Assembly (NCBI RefSeq): GCF_009766105.1
Contig: NZ_LMUH01000003.1
Span: forward strand, 1 to 54,406
Origin: Granulicella sp. S156
GTDB taxonomy: Bacteria; Acidobacteriota; Terriglobia; Terriglobales; Acidobacteriaceae
DNA length: 54,406 nt
Direction: 5' to 3'
Part shown: positions 34,701 through 42,726 of the stretch, in pieces
Layout of the letters: each line of letters begins with the position of its first letter
Numbering within the stretch: the stretch's first letter is position 1
Translations under genes and position numbers: made by a program
The notes under the pieces: model-generated
What the model was told of the DNA's origin: nothing
Seen by the model: the letters and a program-made list of their open reading frames with translations, nothing else
The model's database searches: none

Positions 34701-35378
34701 CCAGTAGCGCGCGATCACGCTCGCAAGTTGCAAGCCGATGGGGTCGAGGATGCCGGACCAGAAGTGCTCCAGCGACCGCGTCGCGCTGAATACGGCTTGC
34801 AGCAGCAGATAGATCATCAGTACCGCGATGCCTTGCAGGTAGACAATGACAATCTTGCGCGAGAGCGCGGCGACCAGAAAGAAGATCGAGCCGAGAAAGA
34901 AGATCTGCACGACCACGATTGAAAGGAATGGCTGCACATACCACCAGATATGACCGCTGGCGATGCGCGTATGGTCAGCCCACGGCATCAACGATCCAAG
35001 GGCTTCGCCGAAGACGATTCCCGAGAACGCGAACACGCAGGTTACAAACGATCCCGCCCAGCGCCCGCCGAGATAGGCGAACTTCGTAATCGGCTTGGTA
35101 AAGATCAGTTGGAAGGTATCGCGCTGGAAGTCGCGCAGGATCGACGTGCCGAAGATGGCGGCGATGACGATCGTGCCGAACAGCGTGAAGAACATGTACA
35201 GAATGGTGTTCGAGTACGGCCCATTCAGAAGCTGCTTGCCGTTGCCCGTGGTGATGAAGTCCTCAGCGGCGACGGAAAGAAAGCTGAAGAAGAACCACAT
35301 CGCAAAGTACACGTACGTCGACGCGCTCTTCAGTCGGACCTTGAGCTCGAAGGAGAAGAACTCCCAAAAGAGTTTCAT
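31740..35378 (-). CDS. ABC-2 permease fused to M1 zinc aminopeptidase
   Basis: 1212 residues. Residues 1-570 contain two blocks of membrane segments of ABC-2 type (first block to about 260, second about 335-560); after a further helix near 590 the C-terminal half is an M1 (gluzincin) peptidase outside the membrane: N-terminal beta domain (about 640-830), then His948-Glu949-Leu-Ala-His952 and Glu972 in SESLAEY. The spacing is HEXXH-X19-E, one residue longer than the classical X18, and the exopeptidase GXMEN motif is not obvious. The gene is 33 nt downstream of its ATPase. A transporter that trims or senses peptides is suggested. Confidence 0.9.
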   Translation of the reverse strand: MKLFWEFFSFELKVRLKSASTYVYFAMWFFFSFLSVAAEDFITTGNGKQLLNGPYSNTILYMFFTLFGTIVIAAIFGTSILRDFQRDTFQLIFTKPITKFAYLGGRWAGSFVTCVFAFSGIVFGEALGSLMPWADHTRIASGHIWWYVQPFLSIVVVQIFFLGSIFFLVAALSRKIVIVYLQGIAVLMIYLLLQAVFSATRSLEHFWSGILDPIGLQLASVIARYWTVAEKNSLLFSWSAHVGNGVFLYNRLLWIAVGFVSLGAVYRFFPMSVEELTAKSQGRRAAKAKREEAAELQPRRSLVAALLPRVRQNFGSGLWFTQLVSMTRLRISNITHELLFWALGVLIAFFSLVNGYFAGHAQESNVWPVTFLMLQSVEGLAVLLLYVVATIYAGELVWRERDTRFAGIHDALPMRETTDWLSKFFALAFVELVLLCVIMICGIVMQTFAGFYQYDLLQYFQELFLIVFPGVMGIALLAFFVQTVVSNKFLGHAIVLGVFVMQPILNRWNIENTLLVPTQTPSYTYSDMNGYGHFVAAQLWANVYWISIFAFLAVLSIALSRRGAENGWRARWGQARHRLPRLTAALVIFVLLAIGSGSWYFYNTHVLNTFYTQKQLRDFQAQYERDFKKYERLPQPKIIAVDANIDLDPYHRSFSGTGHFVLQNKTPNPIQQIHITDQMQSVSDVQFDRPFHHISSSVRDLYSIYQLETPLAPGEKLNMTFKVGYQSHGFRDGGERPELAYSGMFFDSSYFPTIGYSTDVEIDDPRRRREEKLPLLEDLPPRGDPYGSVTNLFTPNSDWISYHTTVSTPDDQIALAPGYLQRDWHQNGRHYFSYDMGDVKILDFFSYISGRYTVKKENYKGTNIEIYYDYHHPWNVDDMTQAARAGLDYYQANYSPFQYKQFRIIEFPRYRGFAQSFSNTSPFTETFFLSRVLDPKKDIDFTYFVTAHELAHQWWAHQLIGGRVAGSNMMSESLAEYSALRVAEKKYGDAQMRKFLSHELDGYLRGRSGETRKEPPLGQVQREAYVWYQKGSLILYALSDYIGEDKLNLALHNFLMQYRYANADDSQSGPYPDTRQLEDALRAQTPADLQYFIDDSFEKITLYDNKAIEATSQKTADGKYKVTLIVEGKKAYADGNGVETPTSINDLIDVGVFSGKKGEEQPLSVRKERITGGRQTFEFIVNEQPTRAGIDPYNKLIDRNLDDNSMDVSNQK

Positions 35379-35411
35379 CGTGGATCCCCGTATGGAAATT
35401 AGTGCGGAAAG

Positions 35412-36305
35412 TTAGTTGGCTGACTTGGCCGGGGACTGGTTGGAGAGATTGAGGAAGTAGACATCCTCAAGGCCGGAGTCCACGCCGCGGAAGCCCTCGC
35501 CAGGAGAGCTGTCGGCATACACGCGAATCTCGTGCTGGCCAGCAACCAGGTGGCTGGAGATGACGCGCAGCTCTGATTCCAGCGCGCGCAGTTCGTCATC
35601 GGTCGCAACGACCTTCGACCATATCTTTCCGTTCAAGGCGCTCAGCGCCTCGCTGGGTGCGCCCTCCAGCAGCAACTCTCCGGCGGCGATGATCGCCATG
35701 CGCGGGCAGAGCTCGCGAACATCTTCGACGATGTGCGTCGAGAGAATGACGGTAACGTCGCGGCCAATCGACGAAAGCAGATTGAGGAAACGGTTGCGCT
35801 CGGCGGGATCGAGCCCCGCCGTCGGCTCGTCGACGATGATGAGTCGCGGCTTGCCGAGCAGCGCCTGCGCGATGCCGAACCGCTGCTTCATGCCGCCTGA
35901 GTAAGTGCTCAGCGCCTTCTTGCGAAACGCCCACAGGTTCGTCTGGTTCAGCAGCGCATCGACGATCTCTTTGCGCTCGCCGGCGTTGGTGATGCCCTTC
36001 ATCACCGCGAGATGCGAGAGCATGTCGAGTGCCGACATCTTGGGATAGACGCCGAACTCCTGCGGCAGATAGCCGAGCGTCTGGCGCACGGAGTCCTTCT
36101 CCTTGAGCACGTCAAGGCCATCGAGAAAGATGGTTCCACTGTCGGGCTCCTGCAGGGTGGCGATGGTTCGCATCAGCGTACTCTTGCCCGCCCCGTTCGG
36201 CCCCAGCAGACCGAACATATTGTTGCCGATGGTAAGCGAGATGTTCTTGAGAGCGTGAACACCATTCGGATAGGTCTTCGATAGACCTGTAATCGTAAGC
36301 GCCAT
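35412..36305 (-). CDS. ABC transporter ATP-binding protein
   Basis: 297 residues. Walker A GPNGAGKST at residues 35-43, Q-loop in LGYLPQEFG, signature YSGGMKQR, Walker B LIIVDEPTAGLD, switch His in ILSTHIVEDV. The last 75 residues form an accessory domain as in CcmA-like exporters. Partner of the M1-fused permease immediately downstream (33 nt). First gene of the minus-strand unit ATPase, permease-peptidase, dut. Confidence 0.94.
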   Translation of the reverse strand: MALTITGLSKTYPNGVHALKNISLTIGNNMFGLLGPNGAGKSTLMRTIATLQEPDSGTIFLDGLDVLKEKDSVRQTLGYLPQEFGVYPKMSALDMLSHLAVMKGITNAGERKEIVDALLNQTNLWAFRKKALSTYSGGMKQRFGIAQALLGKPRLIIVDEPTAGLDPAERNRFLNLLSSIGRDVTVILSTHIVEDVRELCPRMAIIAAGELLLEGAPSEALSALNGKIWSKVVATDDELRALESELRVISSHLVAGQHEIRVYADSSPGEGFRGVDSGLEDVYFLNLSNQSPAKSAN

Positions 36306-36649
36306 GCGGGAAGTCCCCTGACTCTATGGAGGATTCAACAGCTACTACGGTGTCTGAACTTTATCATCTACTTTGCAAAACGGCTTAGCACGAGGATTTG
36401 GGGTGAGGCACATCCTGGGGTATGACCTCAAATTCTCGCTCGTAGCGCGCAAACACTCTGCGGTGGCACGAATCGGAAGGGCATGGCTTCAGCCATGCCG
36501 CTCTGCCCTGAGCGTAGTCGAAGGGCCCGGAGTGAAGGCGCAGCCGCAACGACAGAATTGCCTTCTTTTATGTGCCCGAAGATGCATGAGGATGACCCAT
36601 GCGTTTCCCTCACGATGCTGCGAAGGCCGGTCTCATAAGCATCTCGGGC
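36306..36649. other. 344-nt intergenic region with short palindromes
   Basis: No convincing gene. It holds the upstream region of the ABC ATPase gene and, at 36480-36499, a perfect GGCATGGCT/AGCCATGCC hairpin with a 2-nt loop, followed by CCCTGAGCGTAGTCGAAGGG, a wording similar to the relic at 38375-38430. Open frames here have neither a start context nor recognisable protein features. Confidence 0.6.
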
Positions 36650-38278
36650 TCAGTGAATGTGGCCTTGCTCCAACTCTATAGACTTCGGCGGCCCGACCGC
36701 GTGATGCCTCTCTAAAGCATCGGTAATTCCTTTTGCTAAAGGCGAATTCTCCCGCACCAGAAAACATTCCCGGTTGCCTTCTCCATATCCCCAATGCTCG
36801 CGCTGGCGATAGAAGGGCGAGCCGTAGGAGAGAAGCCAGAGCTGGTAAGGGCCTACTTGTTGTGCCCCTGAAACCAGACTTTGTATCACCTGAGTCCAGG
36901 AACGACTACTGGAAGCTGGAAACTGGCTCTGCACAGGCACGCAGCTATCTAATGGGTTGGGATGGATGACGATCAGGTCTGGCTCTAATGCGACGACATC
37001 GGCAGCCTGGATAGGATGTCGTGCGAAGTCTGCCGTGTTGAGTCCCCAGGCGTCATAGGCTACCCATCCCGAGCCGTAGGCTAAAAAGCCCGCTTCCGTA
37101 GTAATCATCGAGCCGCGCATCGGCAGTTGTCCCAGTTCCTGCGCGATGGCTTGCACGTCTTGAAACTGGTAATCGCGGAAGCTGCGCACCTCGCGCAACA
37201 GGGGACCCAGCAACAACACAAGCCATGCGAAAAGCCCGGCATACAGGAGGATATGGCGTCTTTGAGGTGGAAGTGCAGACCAGGAGAGTGCTAGTACCAT
37301 CGCTGCGGAAAGCGGAAGATAGAAGAAGAAACGGTCCCCGACATTTTGGTCCAATCGCATAGTCCAAAAGAACAGTGTCGGCACCAGTACCGTTCCAAAA
37401 AACAAGGTACGCACGAAAGGGTCGAGGGGTTTCCTCAGCAGCACAGGCAGCAGCAATGCCGCGATGAACAGGAGATATTTCAGGCTTTGCCAAAGTGAGT
37501 GTGCAACGAACATGCCCAGGGCACGGTGTGCGTCTGATTTAACCAGGAACGGCAAAGGCAAAATAGATCCGAAGTAATGGGCTCGCCACGCAAAATAGAC
37601 GAGTCCCGGCACAACGAACAAAAGAAAGACAAGGAGCGTTCGGTGCTTTCGGTCATTGCGGGGCAGCAGTAGCGACCCAAGCAGAGGTACTGCAAACAGC
37701 ACGCCATCTGGCCGGAAGAGGCATAAGGTTAGTCCGAGGAGAGCCGCGATACTTGTTCGCTCACGCTCCACTGCGAGAGTGAGAAGTACTAACAGCAACG
37801 CATCGGGAAGAACCGCAAAGCCTAAACCCGCAGCCAGTATCTGTGGCGTCATACCCGCCACCCCGGCAATCACGAGTATCCGCAGCCAGGTCACGCGGAT
37901 GCGTCCCAAGCGCAGCAGTGCCAGTGCCAGCAACGGCAGGGCGCAAACGTTCACGACCGCCGAGAACACGAAAGGAGCCACGCCGAGCCGTATCGCTGCG
38001 GCAACGAGGACCATCCACGCAAAGTCCGTCGCACCCTCCGCGTGTGGCCCGCCAGCATAGTAGGTAATGGCACCATGATGCGCGAGGTTATGGCTGTATT
38101 GGTACAGAATGACAACGTCTTCGGAAGGCAGAAAGAAATGGGGCGCTGAAACGAGCGCGAGCAGCACAACAACGCCGAAAAGCGCAATCGCAGCCAGCAC
38201 GTACTTATCTAGCCAGGGCCATAACGATAAGCCTGACTCGCCCTGAAGATCCTGTTCCTTGTACTGCAAAGTTCGCAC
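36650..38278 (-). CDS. polytopic membrane glycosyltransferase-like protein
   Basis: 542 residues from a GTG at 38278, about ten to eleven membrane segments up to residue about 370 and a soluble C-terminal part. After the first segment it carries SEDVVILYQYSHNLAHHG and GGPHAEGATDFAWM, resembling the acidic catalytic loop and following EG-T-F/W motif of GT-C enzymes such as AftB. Such enzymes take sugars from polyprenyl-phosphate donors on the outer face of the inner membrane. The substrate is unknown. Neighbours are two further GT-C-like genes, suggesting a surface glycan locus. Confidence 0.75.
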   Translation of the reverse strand: MRTLQYKEQDLQGESGLSLWPWLDKYVLAAIALFGVVVLLALVSAPHFFLPSEDVVILYQYSHNLAHHGAITYYAGGPHAEGATDFAWMVLVAAAIRLGVAPFVFSAVVNVCALPLLALALLRLGRIRVTWLRILVIAGVAGMTPQILAAGLGFAVLPDALLLVLLTLAVERERTSIAALLGLTLCLFRPDGVLFAVPLLGSLLLPRNDRKHRTLLVFLLFVVPGLVYFAWRAHYFGSILPLPFLVKSDAHRALGMFVAHSLWQSLKYLLFIAALLLPVLLRKPLDPFVRTLFFGTVLVPTLFFWTMRLDQNVGDRFFFYLPLSAAMVLALSWSALPPQRRHILLYAGLFAWLVLLLGPLLREVRSFRDYQFQDVQAIAQELGQLPMRGSMITTEAGFLAYGSGWVAYDAWGLNTADFARHPIQAADVVALEPDLIVIHPNPLDSCVPVQSQFPASSSRSWTQVIQSLVSGAQQVGPYQLWLLSYGSPFYRQREHWGYGEGNRECFLVRENSPLAKGITDALERHHAVGPPKSIELEQGHIH

Positions 38279-38374
38279 GTCCCGATTCTAAACTTCGGTT
38301 AGTACTACCGTTGTCCTTACGAACCTGCCTAACAAAGCCTGTCATTTCGACCTCACCTGCCTCACCCCAAAATC

Positions 38375-38430
38375 GTCATCCTGAGCGAAGCGGCTCGCGC
38401 ACTTTGCGAGACGCACAGTCGAAGGACCCC
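38375..38430. repeat. relic of a GTCATCCTGAGCGAAG-type repeat
   Basis: GTCATCCTGAGCGAAG followed by a TCGCG-CACTT-TGCGA mini-hairpin and CAGTCGAAGGACCCC. Just upstream (38340-38352) is a lone TGTCATTTCGACC, the tip of the dispersed element described at 6484. Nothing else is seen between the two glycosyltransferase genes. Confidence 0.5.
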
Positions 38431-38530
38431 GAAGAGGCCTATCTCACCCAAACGGTTCGCACCTTTTCAACCGCGAACGTTCGCCCCGCTGGCACGATCA
38501 CAGCCGTTCAAGGTGGCCGATGTCAGCTTT

Positions 38531-39922
38531 CTATGTACCCAATCCCACGCGATTGCGCGATGTCGTCGAGCGAAAGAGATACACGGACAGAATCGCGATC
38601 AAAGGCTCAATAGGATGACGAAACCGCGCCTGCACGGTGACTGCATAGTAGACCAATGGAACCAGCAGAAAGGCGCTCGCCATCAGCCACGCGCCAAGCA
38701 CGCGTCGTTTGAGCGCGAGACCCAGCCCAAGCAGTCCGGCAACGCTCAGAAAGCTGTAGTTGAAGATACGAGCGACTTCGTTGGACTCGTGTTTTTCTGA
38801 GGCGTGCGGCACACCGAACCAGAAGAACTGAATGCGCTTCAGTGTGAAGCGCGCGAATAGGTCCGGTCGCGCGCGCAGATTCTCCATCGCCTGGGCCCCG
38901 CGCATCTTCGCGTAGTTCAACTCACCCATCTGCACGTAGAGTTTGAACTCGGGGTCGCCCGTCCATAGGGGTACAGCCTGCCCCCAGGGAAAGACATCGT
39001 GATAGAAGAGCGAACTCTGCCAAAGCTCGACGCCGAAGTTGGAGCGTGTCGGCACGAACGCATGCAAAGCACGTTCGTTGCGTACGACCCACGGAGCCAG
39101 CGTCGCCGCAAAGACGACACACGCGAGAATAGCTCCTGCAACAGACTGGCTTAAGCTTCGATCGTTGTATCCGGATAACTGGTTCCTGTTTGCTGTTTGC
39201 TGTTTGCTGTCTCTTAGCGGCCACAGAATCCAAAGGATCGACACAGGCAGACACAACAGCAGCGATGCGTTCGAAAGCGCGATCATTCCCCACAGGAGGC
39301 CGAAGAATGCCCAAAGCTTGAAGTCGCGACTCGTCTTCCGCTCAACATCATCTTGCTCGCCAATGCGCCGCAGGCGAAGCGCTAAAACAAAGGCCCACGC
39401 GAAGAAGCATGTTGTAAGCGACATCTCCCAAAGCCAGTGGACGGCATACTGCAGCGCCGCCGGATACACAGCCCATAGCCACGCCGACCACAGTGCCATC
39501 GGTGTCGCTTTCGCGGAAGCGCGGCGGGCAATGCCCTGGGCATCGAAGCATCGCGCGGCGATCTCATACACCGCCGGCGCGATGGCGGCGGAAAAGAGGC
39601 TGTCGCAGACCATGAGGAAGATGGCTGCAGCGTTTGTATAAATGCCGAAGATCTTAAAGCTCAGCGCCATCAGCAGCGGATAGAGCGGTGGAAGCCATGC
39701 CGTGGGGCCCGAGAAGCCATTGAAAGGGTTGCCATAGCCATGCCCCTGAACCACGGAGCGCGCGATCCGTCCGGCCTCGAAACCATAGTCGAAGTGATCG
39801 TCGAAGGCACGGATGCGATAGGTATGGCCGATAAGGATGCAGGCTATCCGCAGTACAAACCCGGTCCAGAAGATGACCCAGGGGGCTCGGAAGCTGAGTC
39901 GGCGGTTCGAGGATTCGGGCAT
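38531..39922 (-). CDS. GT39/ArnT-like membrane glycosyltransferase
   Basis: 463 residues from the ATG at 39922 (ATG at 39940 also possible; neither has a clear Shine-Dalgarno). About ten membrane segments. The first periplasmic loop has FDDHFDYGFEAGRIARSVVQG, the acidic motif of dolichyl-phosphate-mannose-type/ArnT transferases, and FNGFSGPTAWLPPLYPLLMA follows. Inside a cytosolic loop, the stretch SKQQTANRN is encoded by a microrepeat of AAACAGC units (39185-39210), apparently a tolerated insertion. Adds a lipid-linked sugar to an unknown acceptor. Confidence 0.8.
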   Translation of the reverse strand: MPESSNRRLSFRAPWVIFWTGFVLRIACILIGHTYRIRAFDDHFDYGFEAGRIARSVVQGHGYGNPFNGFSGPTAWLPPLYPLLMALSFKIFGIYTNAAAIFLMVCDSLFSAAIAPAVYEIAARCFDAQGIARRASAKATPMALWSAWLWAVYPAALQYAVHWLWEMSLTTCFFAWAFVLALRLRRIGEQDDVERKTSRDFKLWAFFGLLWGMIALSNASLLLCLPVSILWILWPLRDSKQQTANRNQLSGYNDRSLSQSVAGAILACVVFAATLAPWVVRNERALHAFVPTRSNFGVELWQSSLFYHDVFPWGQAVPLWTGDPEFKLYVQMGELNYAKMRGAQAMENLRARPDLFARFTLKRIQFFWFGVPHASEKHESNEVARIFNYSFLSVAGLLGLGLALKRRVLGAWLMASAFLLVPLVYYAVTVQARFRHPIEPLIAILSVYLFRSTTSRNRVGLGT

Positions 39923-40009
39923 AGTCGCTGCGAGCTTCATTCTAGTAAGTATTACAGTTGTCCCCACAAATCCACCTCGACGTCTGTCATTTCGACCACC
40001 ACCAATGCC

Positions 40010-40097
40010 TGTCATTTCGACCGACCAACGGGAGCGGAGAAACCCCTGTATTCACCGACGCTTCTACTAACGAAGAAGCCAATGGGAGACACCGTCG
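40010..40097. repeat. dispersed element copy E, half element at a gene start
   Basis: One complete 43-nt terminal arm (40010-40052) plus about 45 nt of interior similar to copy B (GCTTCTACTAACGAAGAAGCC). A second TGTCATTTCGACC tip lies at 39985-39997. It is in the space between divergent glycosyltransferase genes and overlaps the most likely start of the plus-strand one. Confidence 0.85.
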
Positions 40098-41707
40098 AAG
40101 GATCGTCCGAGATCGCGTATGTTCGTCATATGGAGAGACCTTTCAAGGAGACGGCATCGCATGAGCCGTCTGACGCCATACCTCTTTTCGGACGCGATCT
40201 TCGGTGTGGAAAGCGGGTGGCCTTCTTCTCCGCCGCACTGGCATCCGTACTCGCCTGCTTTGTATTGTTGCCTCTGCTGGGGCACCGGCCGCTGACCTCC
40301 TGGGACGAGGGCATCTATGCCGAGGTCTCGCGTGAGATGCTCTCCAGTGGATGGCTCGTGCCCCATTGGAATGCGCAGCTCTGGTTTGTAAAGCCTCCCC
40401 TGATGATGTGGATCACCGCAGTATTCTTCAAGCTCTTCGGTGTGGGGGAGTTCTGGGCAAGAGCCGGGTCAGCCTTCTCCGGCGTAGCCACCGTCGGTCT
40501 GCTGCATGGCTGGCTGGCTCTCCGGCAAAGCCGGTTGACCGCCTGGCTCTCCAGCCTGCTGCTGCTGAGCAACTTCGGGTTTCAGCACGCCTCCAGGGCC
40601 GGAGAGGTGGATATGCTGCTCACGCTGGGCTGCCTGTTGGCCTTGATTGGCCTGGCTGAACTCCAGGAGGAAGACTGGCCCGGCAGGCACTGGGGCTGGT
40701 ATCTCTTCTGGGGCGGATTCGCCATCGCCGTCATGACGAAAGGTGCCGCGAGCATCGTCCTGGTCTTTACACTCCTGTTCTTTGCCGTGATGCAACGTCG
40801 TATCTGGAAGCATGGCGGCAAGGCCTTCGTGCTGGGGCTGGCGCTCTTTCTCGCAGTCGTCGCGCCCTGGCATGTGTATATGATCCATCGCTTCGGCAGC
40901 GAATTTCTTGGGGACTACCTGGGCTACCAGGTGCTGCAACGTGCTGCAACGGCGATCGAAGGCCACGTCACGCATGCGTGGTACTACCTCGGTGTCTTGC
41001 TGGTCTCTGCGCCATTCTTCTCTCTACTGTTCCCGTCTGCGATTGCCGGTGCTTTCCGGCGGCCGGAGATGAAGAGCCTTCGCGTCTTCGCGGTCTTTTC
41101 CCTGGTAGTGATCGTCTTCTTCTCTGCGGTGAAGACGCGGCTGCCGCACTACATTGCACCTGCCTATCCAGCGCTGGCCGCGCTGACGGCAGCGTGGCTG
41201 GCTGCGCAATGGCGTAGGTTCTCTCTGGATAGAAAAAAGGCCTCCGTACGAGTGAGCATCGTTGCCGCCGCCGTAGTGGCCTACATTGCCTGCACACTGA
41301 TCACAATCGGGCCGCGCAAGCAGCTGCACTCGCCTATGCTTTCCAATGGCTTGGTAACAGGGGACAACAAAGACGCTGTCCTCTTATTGCGAAGTGTCTT
41401 CCGGCATCCGCAGCCGATTCAGGGACCCCTTCTGGTCTGGAATCAGGCGCGCTTTGTGCCGATTCCCTCCAGCATCTTTTATGCACAACGTCCCGTACAG
41501 CAGGTCACGCTTCAGCCGGTACCTCCCGGTACGCCGGTCGAGAGGTATCTCTTTGACCCCGAACCCCTGAGTGAGGCCATGGCGAACGGACCCCGGCTGC
41601 TTCTGCTCGACCGGACCCTCGTGCCAGAGATCCCGGCGGACTATACCTATTCTCCGATTCAAGCCCAGGGAAGTGTTGAAATCGGGTCGATTGTGCGGAC
41701 AAAGTAG
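40082..41707 (+). CDS. GT39/PMT_2 family membrane glycosyltransferase
   Basis: 541 residues from the ATG at 40082 (GAAGAAG upstream); 40130 is an alternative, and the frame is open further upstream to 39740 but through repeat E and antisense to the neighbouring gene. About eleven membrane segments. The first periplasmic loop has TSWDEGIYAEVSREMLSSG, the DE motif of PMT_2/ArnT-type GT-C enzymes that use polyprenyl-phosphate sugars, followed by WFVKPPLMMWITA. The C-terminal 130 residues are a soluble domain. ArnT-like enzymes modify lipid A or other surface lipids; the acceptor here is unknown. Confidence 0.87.
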   Translation: MGDTVEGSSEIAYVRHMERPFKETASHEPSDAIPLFGRDLRCGKRVAFFSAALASVLACFVLLPLLGHRPLTSWDEGIYAEVSREMLSSGWLVPHWNAQLWFVKPPLMMWITAVFFKLFGVGEFWARAGSAFSGVATVGLLHGWLALRQSRLTAWLSSLLLLSNFGFQHASRAGEVDMLLTLGCLLALIGLAELQEEDWPGRHWGWYLFWGGFAIAVMTKGAASIVLVFTLLFFAVMQRRIWKHGGKAFVLGLALFLAVVAPWHVYMIHRFGSEFLGDYLGYQVLQRAATAIEGHVTHAWYYLGVLLVSAPFFSLLFPSAIAGAFRRPEMKSLRVFAVFSLVVIVFFSAVKTRLPHYIAPAYPALAALTAAWLAAQWRRFSLDRKKASVRVSIVAAAVVAYIACTLITIGPRKQLHSPMLSNGLVTGDNKDAVLLLRSVFRHPQPIQGPLLVWNQARFVPIPSSIFYAQRPVQQVTLQPVPPGTPVERYLFDPEPLSEAMANGPRLLLLDRTLVPEIPADYTYSPIQAQGSVEIGSIVRTK

Positions 41708-41726
41708 CTGTGATGTCGTAGAAATA

Positions 41727-41756
41727 TTGACCTGAGGCCCCAATTTCCAGTAAACT
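41727..41756 (+). promoter_or_regulatory. candidate housekeeping promoter of rplU-rpmA
   Basis: TTGACC (41727-41732), 18-nt spacer, TAAACT (41751-41756). Transcription from here would leave a leader of about 180 nt before rplU, long enough for the autoregulation often seen in ribosomal-protein operons; I do not recognise a specific leader motif. Confidence 0.5.
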
Positions 41757-41942
41757 CATGAAGTTTGGCGATGCAATCGGTGTCTCTGGCATCCAGGGAC
41801 AGAGTTGCAGTGCCGGGCGGGTTGCAGCTGGGTTTTAAGCTGCGAGATCCGGAACCGGCAAGGCGAGCGCCTCCTGACAAGACATTGAGCAGATTAGGAA
41901 AAGCAGCCGTGGCATTCTGCGCGCTGCATGAGGTTTCAAGCT

Positions 41943-42275
41943 ATGTACGCAGTCATTCGCACCGGTGGTAAGCAGTACCGCGTGGCCCCCGGCGATACCG
42001 TCCGGATTGAGAAAAGCGCGCACGAAAACGGCACGCTGGAGTTCTCCGACGTTGTTGCTGTCAGCGGCGAAGAGGGTAAGTTTGAGCAGGAGCTGGGCGG
42101 CGCGAAGGTGCTGGCCGAAGTCGTCAGCGAAGGCCGTGGCGACAAGATCCTCGTGTTCCACTACAAGCGCAAGAAGCAGTACAAGAAGCTGCAGGGCCAT
42201 CGCCAGAGCTTCGTTGAGGTCAAAATCAACGAGATCCTCGTCGGCGGCAAGAGCTTCAAGGCTGAGGCGAAGTAA
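41943..42275 (+). CDS. rplU: 50S ribosomal protein L21
   Basis: 110 residues from the ATG at 41943 (the frame also has an ATG at 41928, five codons earlier, but L21 begins MYAVI). Signature MYAVIRTGGKQYRVAPGDTVRIEK, then ILVFHYKRKKQYKKLQGHRQSF, normal length. Binds 23S rRNA domain with L20. First gene of the rplU-rpmA pair. Confidence 0.97.
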   Translation: MYAVIRTGGKQYRVAPGDTVRIEKSAHENGTLEFSDVVAVSGEEGKFEQELGGAKVLAEVVSEGRGDKILVFHYKRKKQYKKLQGHRQSFVEVKINEILVGGKSFKAEAK

Positions 42276-42382
42276 GTACCGTTCCACCGCAGACGCGGCG
42301 GAGCGATAAAAGCAAGGTTCGCGGCTTAGCCGCATGATTTCAGAAGCGCGGGCGAGCGCCCCGACGCGAAAGAGGCACAGCA

Positions 42383-42646
42383 ATGGCACATAAAAAAGGT
42401 CTAGGAAGCTCTAAGAACGGTCGCGATTCCAACGCGCAGCGCCTCGGCGTCAAGCGCTTCGGCGGCGAAACAGTTACCGGCGGTTCGATCCTCGTTCGCC
42501 AGCGCGGCACACCGCTGAAGGCCGGCAAGAACGTCGGTCGCGGCAGCGACGACACCCTCTTCGCCAAGGTCAGCGGCGTAGTCAAGTTCGCAGACCGCGG
42601 TCAGCTCGGTCGCTTCGTCTCGATCGAGCCTACTATCGCAGCGTAA
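42383..42646 (+). CDS. rpmA: 50S ribosomal protein L27
   Basis: 87 residues beginning [17 protein letters not shown], directly the mature N-terminus that reaches the peptidyl-transferase centre; there is no Firmicute-type cleaved extension. Conserved [17 protein letters not shown] is present. The central [22 protein letters not shown] differs slightly from the proteobacterial H-P-G-x-N-V version. 107 nt after rplU, followed by a terminator at 42674-42708. Confidence 0.96.
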   Translation: MAHKKGLGSSKNGRDSNAQRLGVKRFGGETVTGGSILVRQRGTPLKAGKNVGRGSDDTLFAKVSGVVKFADRGQLGRFVSIEPTIAA

Positions 42647-42673
42647 GCAATCGGCAACCCCTGGTTGCAATGG

Positions 42674-42708
42674 AAAGCCCCGCATCTCTTCGAGGATGCG
42701 GGGCTTTT
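42674..42708 (+). terminator. intrinsic terminator of rplU-rpmA
   Basis: AAAGCCCCGCATC (42674-42686) pairs perfectly with GATGCGGGGCTTT (42695-42707) around an 8-nt loop and is followed by T residues. Because the arms begin with A-run it may also serve the convergent DinB-fold gene. Confidence 0.9.
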
Positions 42709-42726
42709 CGTGTTTCTTTGGAGCCT

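Noticed and set aside
36373..36681. 102-codon open frame in the spacer before the ABC ATPase gene
   Set aside because: Crosses hairpin relics, overlaps the glycosyltransferase end, and shows no domain or signal features.
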